Below, one piece after another: positions 1 through 5,387 of a DNA stretch of 6,380 bases. The DNA comes from Pseudothermotoga sp. (GTDB lineage: Bacteria; Thermotogota; Thermotogae; Thermotogales; DSM-5069), in the NCBI GenBank assembly GCA_028276125.1, contig JAPYWY010000095.1:1-6380 (forward strand), given 5' to 3'. The translations under genes were made by a program, and so were the position numbers. The notes under the pieces were generated by a model that worked only from the letters and a program-made list of their open reading frames with translations, did not search any database and had not been told where the DNA came from. Position 1 is the first letter of the stretch. Each line of letters opens with the position of its first letter.

Positions 1-49
1 CTCCTATAGTTTTGTGTTTCCATTTCTATTGTCCCCTCATGAAAGATGT

Positions 50-77
50 TTGTTGTGGTTTTTAAGAAAACTCTAAT
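50..77 (+). promoter_or_regulatory. weak sigma-A-type promoter candidate for the peptidase gene
   Basis: A TCTAAT hexamer at 72-77 matches the TATAAT -10 consensus at five of six bases. It is preceded by TTGTTG at 50-55 with a 16-nt spacer. The -35 matches only in its TTG. Transcription would start near 84, giving a leader of about 45 nt. The rest of the leader shows no hairpin or riboswitch-like structure that I can see. This is a motif match only, so it may be chance. Confidence 0.25.
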
Positions 78-114
78 CTTTCGGATCACGTTCGTTCGCT
101 CTTAGAATTTTTGT

Positions 115-121
115 GGGAGGG
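115..121 (+). promoter_or_regulatory. ribosome binding site fixing the peptidase start
   Basis: GGGAGGG lies 7 nt upstream of the ATG at 129, which is ideal Shine-Dalgarno spacing. The in-frame TTG at 111 lies upstream of this motif and the in-frame GTG at 123 is only one base from it, so neither is well placed. The site therefore selects ATG 129 as the start. Confidence 0.8.
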
Positions 122-128
122 TGTGAGG

Positions 129-1751
129 ATGGATGGGCAAGAGGTCATCGACACGGTGAGGCTTATAAGCCAATTCCACAGGGCGAGGGGTAGCGACGAA
201 TACAAGCTTCTACTCGAGAGACTGAAGGAGCTTTTGCTGTCTTGGGGGATAGAAGAACGACAGATAGAAACGATCGAGTACCCGACGGGTGGGGTTCGCT
301 ACGGTAACTTCGATTCGACGATGGTTTGGAACGTGAGGGATGCAGAGCTCTGGCTCGAAAGACCGAGGACGTTCTTGAACAGTTTCAAGAATTGTAAGAC
401 CTCCGTACTCTTCGGGAGTCATTCGACGTACGGTTGGAAGACTCTCGAGCTGGTCGACGAAACGTACACGGGAGATTTTAAGGACAAAGCCGTCTTGGTG
501 CAGATGAACCCGTCCAAGGCGTTCAAGCAGTTCGTAGAAGAGCGAGGCGCGAAGTGTTTGTTGGTTTACTTCATGAGGGCGCAGGATGCATCGATCGGAA
601 GAACACCGAGCCAGATGCCAGACACGGTGAACTACCTTTCACTTCCGCACACACTCAAGGCGAGTCAACACAACAGTTTCGGCTTTTCACTCACCTACAG
701 ACAGTACGAGTTTCTGAAGAGCTTGGCCAACAGGAACTTCAAAGTGAGGTTGTTCGTGGATGCGTCGTTGAACGTTGGTACGGTGCAGGTTCTGAGAGTG
801 CGCTTCGAAGGCGCTATGAAAAAGAGAGTCGGCATCGTTGCACACCTTTGCCATCCAAGCCCGGGGGCGAACGACAACGCCTCAGGTTCTGCGCTCGCAC
901 TCCATCTTTGTAGGGAACTGAGGCAGAAAACCTTAGGTTTCAGTGTGGATGTGATACTGCTTCCGGAATTTTACGGGAGTCTTCCCTACGCATCTGGATA
1001 CAACGATTACGAGTTCGTGATCAATCTGGACATGGTGGGAGAAGATCAACAAAAGACAGGTTCCACCATGATGCTGCACGAAACTCCGCCGTTACTGAAC
1101 ACGATCTACGATGAACTTCTCTATGATTCCATGATGGTTTTCGCACCCACCAGTTCCGATTCGTTCAGCAGAAGATTCTACCGAAGCACGTTCAAATCCG
1201 GTTCGGACCATTCGGTGTTCGAAAACTACGCTGTTCCTTCGCCTTTCCTCGGTCAGTGGCCAGACAGGTACTACCACACCAGCGAAGACACCCCAGACAA
1301 GTGTGATCCTGTGGTGTTCGAATGGGTTGGCAAGGCGGTGTTGAGAACTATAGAACTCGCGCACGCGGTGCCAGATTACATCGTCGAACAGGCGCTTGGA
1401 AGGATGAGGAGTTTCTTGAAAAAAATAACCGCAAAGCCTGGGAGCGATATCATAGAAAGTGTTGTGAAGAGAGCACATGGGGAAAGGATCGAACCTGTGA
1501 AACCAAGAACACACATAGTTCCGTCGGAAGAGGGTCCTTTGGGTTACGAATGGTTCGACAAGGCTGGTGAGCTCTCTGAAAAGCGAGAGATCGTCAACCT
1601 CGGAGAAGTGATACAGCTCGCCGCGAGGTACACCCAAGATTATGACGCCACGGTCACATTCGCTTCGACGTATTTGAACGTGGATGTGAAGACAACTCAG
1701 GATGTGATCGATTTACTCTTGAAGAACGAATTTTTGAAGCGCGTCAGCTGA
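129..1751 (+). CDS. M28-like (DUF4910-type) metallo-aminopeptidase with C-terminal winged helix
   Basis: The protein has 540 residues and is probably cytoplasmic, since no signal peptide or membrane segment is visible. Residues about 110-155 resemble the PA-type insert of M28 peptidases (DFKDKAVLV followed by EERGAKCLLVYF). The catalytic domain carries the M28 metal motifs: H239 in VAHLCH, D249 in GANDNASG, E280 in LLPEFYGS, D301 in INLDMVGED and H383 in YYHTSEDTPD. GSDHSVF (about 358-364) is a further conserved-looking loop. A two-zinc exopeptidase acting on N-terminal residues of peptides is the family expectation; the actual substrate cannot be read. The usual M28 Glu-Glu pair is Pro-Glu here (P279-E280). 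Residues about 489-540 look like a winged helix (Q-A-A-R-Y then T-T-Q-D-V-I-D-L-L-L-K), as in DUF4910/COG4310 proteins. ATG 129 is chosen for its GGGAGGG site. The 3' end overlaps the convergent radical SAM gene by 8 bp. The family call is firm, the exact activity is not. Confidence 0.85.
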   Translation: MDGQEVIDTVRLISQFHRARGSDEYKLLLERLKELLLSWGIEERQIETIEYPTGGVRYGNFDSTMVWNVRDAELWLERPRTFLNSFKNCKTSVLFGSHSTYGWKTLELVDETYTGDFKDKAVLVQMNPSKAFKQFVEERGAKCLLVYFMRAQDASIGRTPSQMPDTVNYLSLPHTLKASQHNSFGFSLTYRQYEFLKSLANRNFKVRLFVDASLNVGTVQVLRVRFEGAMKKRVGIVAHLCHPSPGANDNASGSALALHLCRELRQKTLGFSVDVILLPEFYGSLPYASGYNDYEFVINLDMVGEDQQKTGSTMMLHETPPLLNTIYDELLYDSMMVFAPTSSDSFSRRFYRSTFKSGSDHSVFENYAVPSPFLGQWPDRYYHTSEDTPDKCDPVVFEWVGKAVLRTIELAHAVPDYIVEQALGRMRSFLKKITAKPGSDIIESVVKRAHGERIEPVKPRTHIVPSEEGPLGYEWFDKAGELSEKREIVNLGEVIQLAARYTQDYDATVTFASTYLNVDVKTTQDVIDLLLKNEFLKRVS

Positions 1752-1762
1752 CGATTTTCAAA
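1733..1762. repeat. interrupted palindrome over two convergent stop codons
   Basis: CGTCAGCTGACG at 1742-1753 is a perfect 12-bp palindrome. Outside it, after 3-nt spacers (GCG and ATT), TTTGAA (1733-1738) is mirrored by TTCAAA (1757-1762), all around one centre at 1747/1748. The core holds TGA on the plus strand (1749-1751) and TGA on the minus strand (1744-1746). In RNA it could fold as CGTC/GACG around AGCT plus the outer 6-bp arm. No U-run follows directly on either strand, so a classic terminator is not supported. A bidirectional transcription-end element remains possible. Confidence 0.6.
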
Positions 1763-2619
1763 CCGAGTGTTTTGGCTTTTTCGACAACTTTTATGAACTC
1801 TTCTCGAGTGATGCGCCTGTTCAATTCCGCGTATTGGTGCGCTTTGAAAGCAGGATAGTACTGTGTCATGATGTTCACTGGAATGTCCAAAGAGACGGAG
1901 GCGATGAGCTGTAGTACCTTCTCACTCGAAGACGCATCGTTCGGCATGATCAAGTGTCTCACGAAGACACCCCGTGTGGCCACTCCGCTCTCGATATTCA
2001 GAGGTCCGACTTGTCTGTACATCTCTTCGAGCGCACGCTTGACGACGCTGGTATAGTTTGGAACCTTGGAATATTTCAACGCCTTTTCGTCGTCTCCGTA
2101 CTTGAAGTCGGGCATGTAGATGTCCACGATACCTTCCAGAAATTTCAGTGTCTCGATCGATTCGTAACCGCCACAGTTGTAGACGATGGGAAGCTTCAAA
2201 CCTTTCTGCCAAGCTCGAGACACGGCATCGACTATCATCGGCACTTGGTGTGTTGGGCTGACCAAGTTGATGTTTTCACACCCCATCTTTTGCAGTTTGA
2301 GCATGATCTTTGAAAGTTCTTCCACATCTATCTCTTCACCCACGCCCATTTGACTGATCTCCCAGTTCTGGCAGAAAACGCAGTTGAGGTTGCAGTTGCT
2401 GAAAAATATCGTTCCAGAACCATTGTTTCCCACGAGAAAGCTCTCTTCACCAAAGTGTGGCCCGAAACTGGAAACGATGGGTTTGATGCCTGTCCTACAT
2501 GCACCGTTCTTTGAGACGAACCTGTTCACCTTGCAATTTCTCGGACAGAGCGTGCAATTTTCCAAGATCTCGTACAGTTTCTCTATCCTTCTTTCGAGTT
2601 CGGCACCGCTCACTCTCAT
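1744..2619 (-). CDS. PflX-type radical SAM protein (COG1313-like)
   Basis: The protein has 291 residues and is cytoplasmic. The radical SAM motif C76-X3-C80-X2-C83 (SNCNLNCVFCQNWEIS) would ligate the 4Fe-4S cluster that cleaves S-adenosylmethionine. A second Cys set near the N-terminus, C22-X2-C25-P-R-X-C29 with C41 (GAC), is typical of the PflX group and may bind another metal or cluster. Other PflX-like landmarks are SSFGPHFGEE (50-59), GSGTIFF (67-73), NINLVSPTHQVP (116-127), PIVYNCGGYE (144-153), DIYMPDFKYGD (166-176) and VRHLIMPND (220-228). The family resembles pyruvate formate-lyase activating enzymes, but its substrate is not known to me, and no glycyl radical enzyme is in the window. 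ATG 2619 overlaps the TGA of the preceding hydrolase gene (ATGA), and a GGAAG site sits 7 nt upstream of it. It is the last gene of the leftward group. The family is confident, the function is open. Confidence 0.88.
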   Translation of the reverse strand: MRVSGAELERRIEKLYEILENCTLCPRNCKVNRFVSKNGACRTGIKPIVSSFGPHFGEESFLVGNNGSGTIFFSNCNLNCVFCQNWEISQMGVGEEIDVEELSKIMLKLQKMGCENINLVSPTHQVPMIVDAVSRAWQKGLKLPIVYNCGGYESIETLKFLEGIVDIYMPDFKYGDDEKALKYSKVPNYTSVVKRALEEMYRQVGPLNIESGVATRGVFVRHLIMPNDASSSEKVLQLIASVSLDIPVNIMTQYYPAFKAHQYAELNRRITREEFIKVVEKAKTLGLKIVS

Positions 2620-3626
2620 TTCTTTTCTTCCAGTTCAACCCTCCTGAGCAGTTCGAGTTGCCTTCTCAGTTCCCTCACGCCCATGTTCCTCAAGATGAAC
2701 TTGCACACGGCGTACTGGAAGGGAAGCCATGTGACGTGACCAGAAGGTATCACGTAACGTTTGGGCTTTCCAAGCGCTTCCCAAAGAAGCTTTCTGCTCC
2801 TCTTCGGAAGTGCCCTGTCGAAGAGAGCTTCTATGAAGATTATCCTTTCTTTCTTGGCGAACCTTGCATAGGCGAGCGGATCGAGTTTCAAGTAGGGGTG
2901 AATGTCCGATCGTTGCATTTGTTCAACGGTTTCGAACTGTGAGAGCTTTTTGATATCCTCCTCGAAGGTCTTCAGAAAGGCTTCTTTCTGTCCCACACCG
3001 TACGGTGCACCGTTCAGAAGCTTTCTGTCCCTACGAAAGAAAGCCAGAGTTGGAGAGTTCCAGAGCAGTGTTGCCATTTCACCGCCAACGGTCATCAGGG
3101 TTGTTTTTTCAAAATCGTCGCTCACCGCGTTCAACAGAACTGCGACCATGCCTCCGAGGCAGAAACCGAACAAGTGCGTTTTAGAAAGCCATAGATTTTG
3201 TTGCTTCGCCCAATCGACCACGCTGAGAACATCCACCACGGACTGTTCCCAGAACTTTGCGGCACGCTCGACGTTCGTGTCGAAGAAGTCTTTTCCACTG
3301 GTGGATCCATGTGCGACGCGCGTGAAGTTCCCCGGCAGTATGGGCATGAACACGCGAACACCCGCGTTGGCCAGGTGTGTTGCCATCCAGAGCAAAAAGG
3401 GAACGTTGGTCGAACCGAGGCCATGTAGGACGAACAGATTTCCCACGGCAGTTTCTTTCGGCTCGAACAGAAACGTTTCGACCAGCTCGGCGCCCTTCAC
3501 GGGCTTTTCGTAAAGGGTGTGGAACCTCAGCAGAGAGGCTCTGAACTTTTTGGCCTTGAATATGTAACCGAGGGTGAAGTCGATGGGTCTTCTTCGATAT
3601 TCGAACGAGACGTTCGTTCTAACCAC
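2616..3626 (-). CDS. soluble alpha/beta hydrolase with Cys nucleophile
   Basis: The protein has 336 residues with no signal peptide or membrane helix, so it is probably cytoplasmic. It has an alpha/beta hydrolase fold: an oxyanion segment FVLHGLGSTN (65-74), a nucleophile elbow GFCLGG (154-159, C156 where most esterases have Ser), an acid candidate D270 in IEALFDRALP, and H297 in PSGHVTW. The Cys elbow recalls dienelactone hydrolase-type enzymes (G-X-C-X-G-G), but the protein is longer than those and the rest is not diagnostic, so no substrate is assigned. The C-terminus (about 315-336) is a charged Arg/Glu/Leu-rich helix. Translation probably begins at GTG 3626. That codon sits 8 nt inside the upstream hydrolase gene, only GGAAG directly abuts it, and no other start follows until GTG codon 43. 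This favours coupled reinitiation at the upstream TAG. Its own TGA overlaps the ATG of the radical SAM gene. Confidence 0.8.
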   Translation of the reverse strand: MVRTNVSFEYRRRPIDFTLGYIFKAKKFRASLLRFHTLYEKPVKGAELVETFLFEPKETAVGNLFVLHGLGSTNVPFLLWMATHLANAGVRVFMPILPGNFTRVAHGSTSGKDFFDTNVERAAKFWEQSVVDVLSVVDWAKQQNLWLSKTHLFGFCLGGMVAVLLNAVSDDFEKTTLMTVGGEMATLLWNSPTLAFFRRDRKLLNGAPYGVGQKEAFLKTFEEDIKKLSQFETVEQMQRSDIHPYLKLDPLAYARFAKKERIIFIEALFDRALPKRSRKLLWEALGKPKRYVIPSGHVTWLPFQYAVCKFILRNMGVRELRRQLELLRRVELEEKK

Positions 3627-4542
3627 CTTCCAAAAGAAATTCTACCGTCTTCTGTAAGATTTCTTTGGTCTTTTCATCCTTCAAGACGAACTCAAAACCA
3701 TGGTCAGCTTCATGATGTGTCAGCAACACGACTCGACAACCAAGCCGTTTGAGCTTCCTGTAGAGCTTCACTGAGGAATCGTAGGGGACAACGGAATCCT
3801 TCTTTCCGTGGACCAAAAGCACCAAAGGCATGAACTTGTGAACGACGTTGACGGGGGAATACTTCGCAAGCGCCTCGCTCGATCTTGAGGGGAACCTCTT
3901 CAGCGTGGTGAGTAACGCGATCTTCGCGAACAACGATGGTGATTCCAAGATGTCCTTCAAATCGCACGGTGCGTAGTACGCAACCACACTCTTGACGAGC
4001 CTGTACATCTTAGCTGCCGTGAGCAACGCCAGATGTCCTCCGGCAGAGAGCCCCATGAGCGAGATGCGAGATTTTGGAAGGTTCAACATGTCCCTGTTCT
4101 CATCGAGGAAGACCAAGGCTCGACTGAGCTCTTCGATGAGCTGGTCGATCTTCGCCCTGTAACCTCGGGAATAGTCTATCGCAGCAACGATGAACCCTCT
4201 TGAAACCAAGAACCTGTACCAAGAGAGGTTGTTGGGTTGTCTTCGATACCCGCTGATCCAGCCACCACCGTGGGCGAACAAGACAACTCCTCTCGGTTCG
4301 CCGCGGGGATAGAAGATGTCGACCCACAAATCCTTCATGTATTCGAAGGTCACAACTTTCGACCAAGGCTTTTTCTCTGTTTCGAACGGCAGCTTTCCGA
4401 AAACTGCACGGCGAATGTAAGGGAGATTGAACAAAAGCACGACGAAAAGAAAGATCGAAAAGCCAAGAGAGGCGCTGACGAGTAGCACAAACAGCTTAAG
4501 CAAGATTTTGATGCGGTTCAGAAACTTCTCTCGCTTCTTCAC
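3619..4542 (-). CDS. membrane-anchored alpha/beta hydrolase (esterase/lipase, COG0657-like)
   Basis: The protein has 307 residues. A Lys/Arg-rich N-terminus (K2, K3, R4, K6, R10, K12, K16) precedes a long hydrophobic stretch at about 13-41. This suggests a signal anchor with the N-terminus inside and the enzyme domain on the outer face of the inner membrane. The catalytic domain has the hormone-sensitive-lipase-type oxyanion motif HGGGW (91-95), the nucleophile elbow GLSAGG with S166, an acid D249 in VHGKKDSVVPY and H281 in EADHGFEF, so the triad is complete. Such enzymes hydrolyse carboxylic esters, often short acyl or acetyl groups on lipids or sugars; the substrate here is unknown. GTG 4542 is the start, with GGGAGGT (4548-4554) 5 nt upstream. 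It overlaps the following Cys-hydrolase gene by 8 nt and lies 63 nt after the exported-protein gene. The catalytic call is strong, the topology is inferred. Confidence 0.85.
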   Translation of the reverse strand: MKKREKFLNRIKILLKLFVLLVSASLGFSIFLFVVLLFNLPYIRRAVFGKLPFETEKKPWSKVVTFEYMKDLWVDIFYPRGEPRGVVLFAHGGGWISGYRRQPNNLSWYRFLVSRGFIVAAIDYSRGYRAKIDQLIEELSRALVFLDENRDMLNLPKSRISLMGLSAGGHLALLTAAKMYRLVKSVVAYYAPCDLKDILESPSLFAKIALLTTLKRFPSRSSEALAKYSPVNVVHKFMPLVLLVHGKKDSVVPYDSSVKLYRKLKRLGCRVVLLTHHEADHGFEFVLKDEKTKEILQKTVEFLLEGG

Positions 4543-4605
4543 ACCTTACCTCCCGGATCTCAGCTCACCGATCGACCGAGGACTCATTCAGTTAAGATGG
4601 GCCGT
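4543..4605 (-). other. 63-nt intra-operon spacer with strong ribosome binding site
   Basis: This gap separates the exported-protein gene from the membrane hydrolase gene. It ends in GGGAGGT (4548-4554) placed for the GTG at 4542. I see no convincing stem followed by a U-run, so read-through from the exported-protein gene is plausible. I also see no good -35/-10 pair, which favours one shared leftward transcript. Confidence 0.5.
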
Positions 4606-5121
4606 TCATCTCTTTCGGAACTCCACCAGCTCAGCCACGTATCCTTGTTCTGGTATTTCGAACTTGATGGGTAGTTCTATCTGCTTCGCTACCACCCAAC
4701 TGAAAAGTTTTTGATCATTTGCGTAGTAACTGAAACGCCTGCCCGTGTACTTACCGACCTTCTCGTCCTTCTCGTAGATGATCTTCACACCGTAGAGATT
4801 GACCGACGATGGGTTGTCCAGATCGATCATTTGGAAGAACGGCAAGAAGGCTGGATTGTAAACGTAGGCTATCATCAGATACATGTACGGCACGGCGAAA
4901 GCTTCGTAGTCGAGTTCGCCCTCAACAGTGAAGCTGACCGTGTAGACAGCTTGATACTTGCCATCCTTCATGGGGTTGAACTGGAGTGAGACGAAAGCCG
5001 TTCTGCTTTCCGTGGTCACTTTGTAAGTTATGAGCTCATAGTTCAGCAGGTTCACCTGCTGTTGCGACACGAAGATCGATGCGACCATGAGCACCGCCAG
5101 TACCAAGATCAGCCTCTTCAT
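4606..5121 (-). CDS. small exported protein of unknown function
   Basis: The protein has 171 residues and I do not recognise its family. The N-terminus is a classic Sec signal: MKR, a hydrophobic core LILVLAVLMVASIFV (4-18), then SQQQ. There is no lipobox Cys, so it is probably released or held in the envelope and is not a lipoprotein. The mature part alternates hydrophobic and polar residues in beta-strand style (about 42-68), is rich in Tyr and Phe (the segment around 67-97), and contains no Cys. A conspicuous segment VPYMYLMIAYVYNP (77-90) is hydrophobic but probably part of the fold rather than a membrane span. ATG 5121 has GAGGGGG (5130-5136) 8 nt upstream and a promoter candidate beyond it, so this is likely the first gene of the leftward group. 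It may be a small beta-rich periplasmic protein; that is a guess. Confidence 0.72.
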   Translation of the reverse strand: MKRLILVLAVLMVASIFVSQQQVNLLNYELITYKVTTESRTAFVSLQFNPMKDGKYQAVYTVSFTVEGELDYEAFAVPYMYLMIAYVYNPAFLPFFQMIDLDNPSSVNLYGVKIIYEKDEKVGKYTGRRFSYYANDQKLFSWVVAKQIELPIKFEIPEQGYVAELVEFRKR

Positions 5122-5154
5122 CCCAATCGCCCCCTCAGTGGAACTGGATGATTT

Positions 5155-5183
5155 ATTCTACCACACTTGATTCGAAAGTACAA
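5155..5183 (-). promoter_or_regulatory. promoter candidate for the leftward gene group
   Basis: Read on the minus strand, TAGAAT (5155-5160) is a good -10 preceded directly by TGG, giving the extended -10 form TGnTAGAAT. A TTGTAC hexamer (5178-5183) lies 17 nt upstream as a poor -35. Transcription would begin near 5148, leaving a leader of roughly 27 nt that contains the GAGGGGG site. The extended -10 is the main support. Confidence 0.4.
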
Positions 5184-5260
5184 AGCTGTCTTGATTTATC
5201 GTTGAGATTCAAGATGATTTGAAGTTTTGACTGTAAGCTTCAGAATTGTTCGCGGTTTTG

Positions 5261-5279
5261 AAAAATCGAAATGATTTTT
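5261..5279. repeat. 7-bp inverted repeat, possible operator
   Basis: AAAAATC (5261-5267) and GATTTTT (5273-5279) are perfect inverted copies around a 5-nt centre GAAAT. The dyad ends 26 bp upstream of the receptor -35. It is AT-rich with only one G-C pair, so it makes a poor RNA hairpin. It could be an operator for a dimeric regulator, or chance in AT-rich DNA. Confidence 0.3.
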
Positions 5280-5305
5280 GTAACAGCAAAACGGTATCTT
5301 AATAC

Positions 5306-5334
5306 TTGACTGAACGAGCTAAACGTCATATAAT
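5306..5334 (+). promoter_or_regulatory. near-consensus sigma-A promoter of the receptor gene
   Basis: TTGACT at 5306-5311 (five of six to TTGACA), a 17-nt spacer and a perfect TATAAT at 5329-5334 form a textbook housekeeping promoter. Transcription would start near 5341, which gives a leader of about 47 nt. It is not a flagellar sigma-28-type promoter. Confidence 0.85.
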
Positions 5335-5360
5335 TTAACGAGCTAAACGTCATATAATTT
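5313..5360 (+). repeat. perfect tandem 24-bp duplication carrying the -10 box
   Basis: Two identical 24-bp units (5313-5336 and 5337-5360) stand head to tail with no gap and no mismatch. Each begins AACGAGCT and ends TATAATTT. The bases just outside differ, so the unit is exactly 24 bp, repeated twice. The first copy holds the -10 of the consensus promoter. The second places another TATAAT at 5353-5358, but the -35 position for that box (ATAATT at 5330-5335) is not a recognisable -35. Confidence 0.97.
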
Positions 5361-5371
5361 TATGTTAATTC

Positions 5372-5379
5372 GAAGGAGG
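5372..5379 (+). promoter_or_regulatory. ribosome binding site of the receptor gene
   Basis: GAAGGAGG lies 8 nt before the ATG at 5388. It is a near-perfect anti-16S match and sets the start of the receptor reading frame, which continues to the window edge without a stop. Confidence 0.9.
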
Positions 5380-5387
5380 CGTAGAGT

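Larger units (their letters stand above)
5122..5387. other. divergent AT-rich intergenic region
   Basis: These 266 nt separate the leftward group from the rightward receptor gene and hold both promoters. They contain an extended -10 for the leftward genes near the left end, the inverted repeat AAAAATC/GATTTTT at 5261-5279 in the middle, and the receptor promoter with its 24-bp duplication at the right. I see no small ORF with a ribosome binding site and no structured RNA. Confidence 0.6.

Noticed and set aside
1..4. GGAG on the minus strand at the left edge, a possible ribosome site of a divergent gene outside the window
   Set aside because: Four bases at the edge with no visible start codon and no convincing promoter are too little to call a gene.
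111..128. Six-codon N-terminal extension of the peptidase from TTG 111 (or GTG 123)
   Set aside because: The GGGAGGG site at 115-121 lies downstream of the TTG and almost touches the GTG, but has ideal spacing to ATG 129.
554..913. 119-codon plus-strand frame overlapping the peptidase gene
   Set aside because: It is out of frame within a strong coding region, and its product has no domain character.
1092..1637. 181-codon open frame on the minus strand inside the peptidase gene
   Set aside because: It lies fully antisense to a gene with clear M28 motifs and has no recognisable domain. It looks like a composition shadow.
1764..1790. T-rich stretches after the convergent stops as a rho-independent terminator of the peptidase gene
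   Set aside because: They are not directly adjacent to a stable hairpin, and they encode part of the radical SAM protein on the other strand.
2902..3513. 203-codon open frame on the plus strand over the Cys hydrolase gene
   Set aside because: It is antisense to a well-supported hydrolase. Its translation is Ser/Thr/Arg-rich and low-complexity, with no motif.
5189..5214. TCTTGA/TCAAGA inverted repeat in the intergenic region
   Set aside because: A 6-bp stem with a 14-nt loop and no extension is expected by chance in AT-rich DNA, and no U-run follows.
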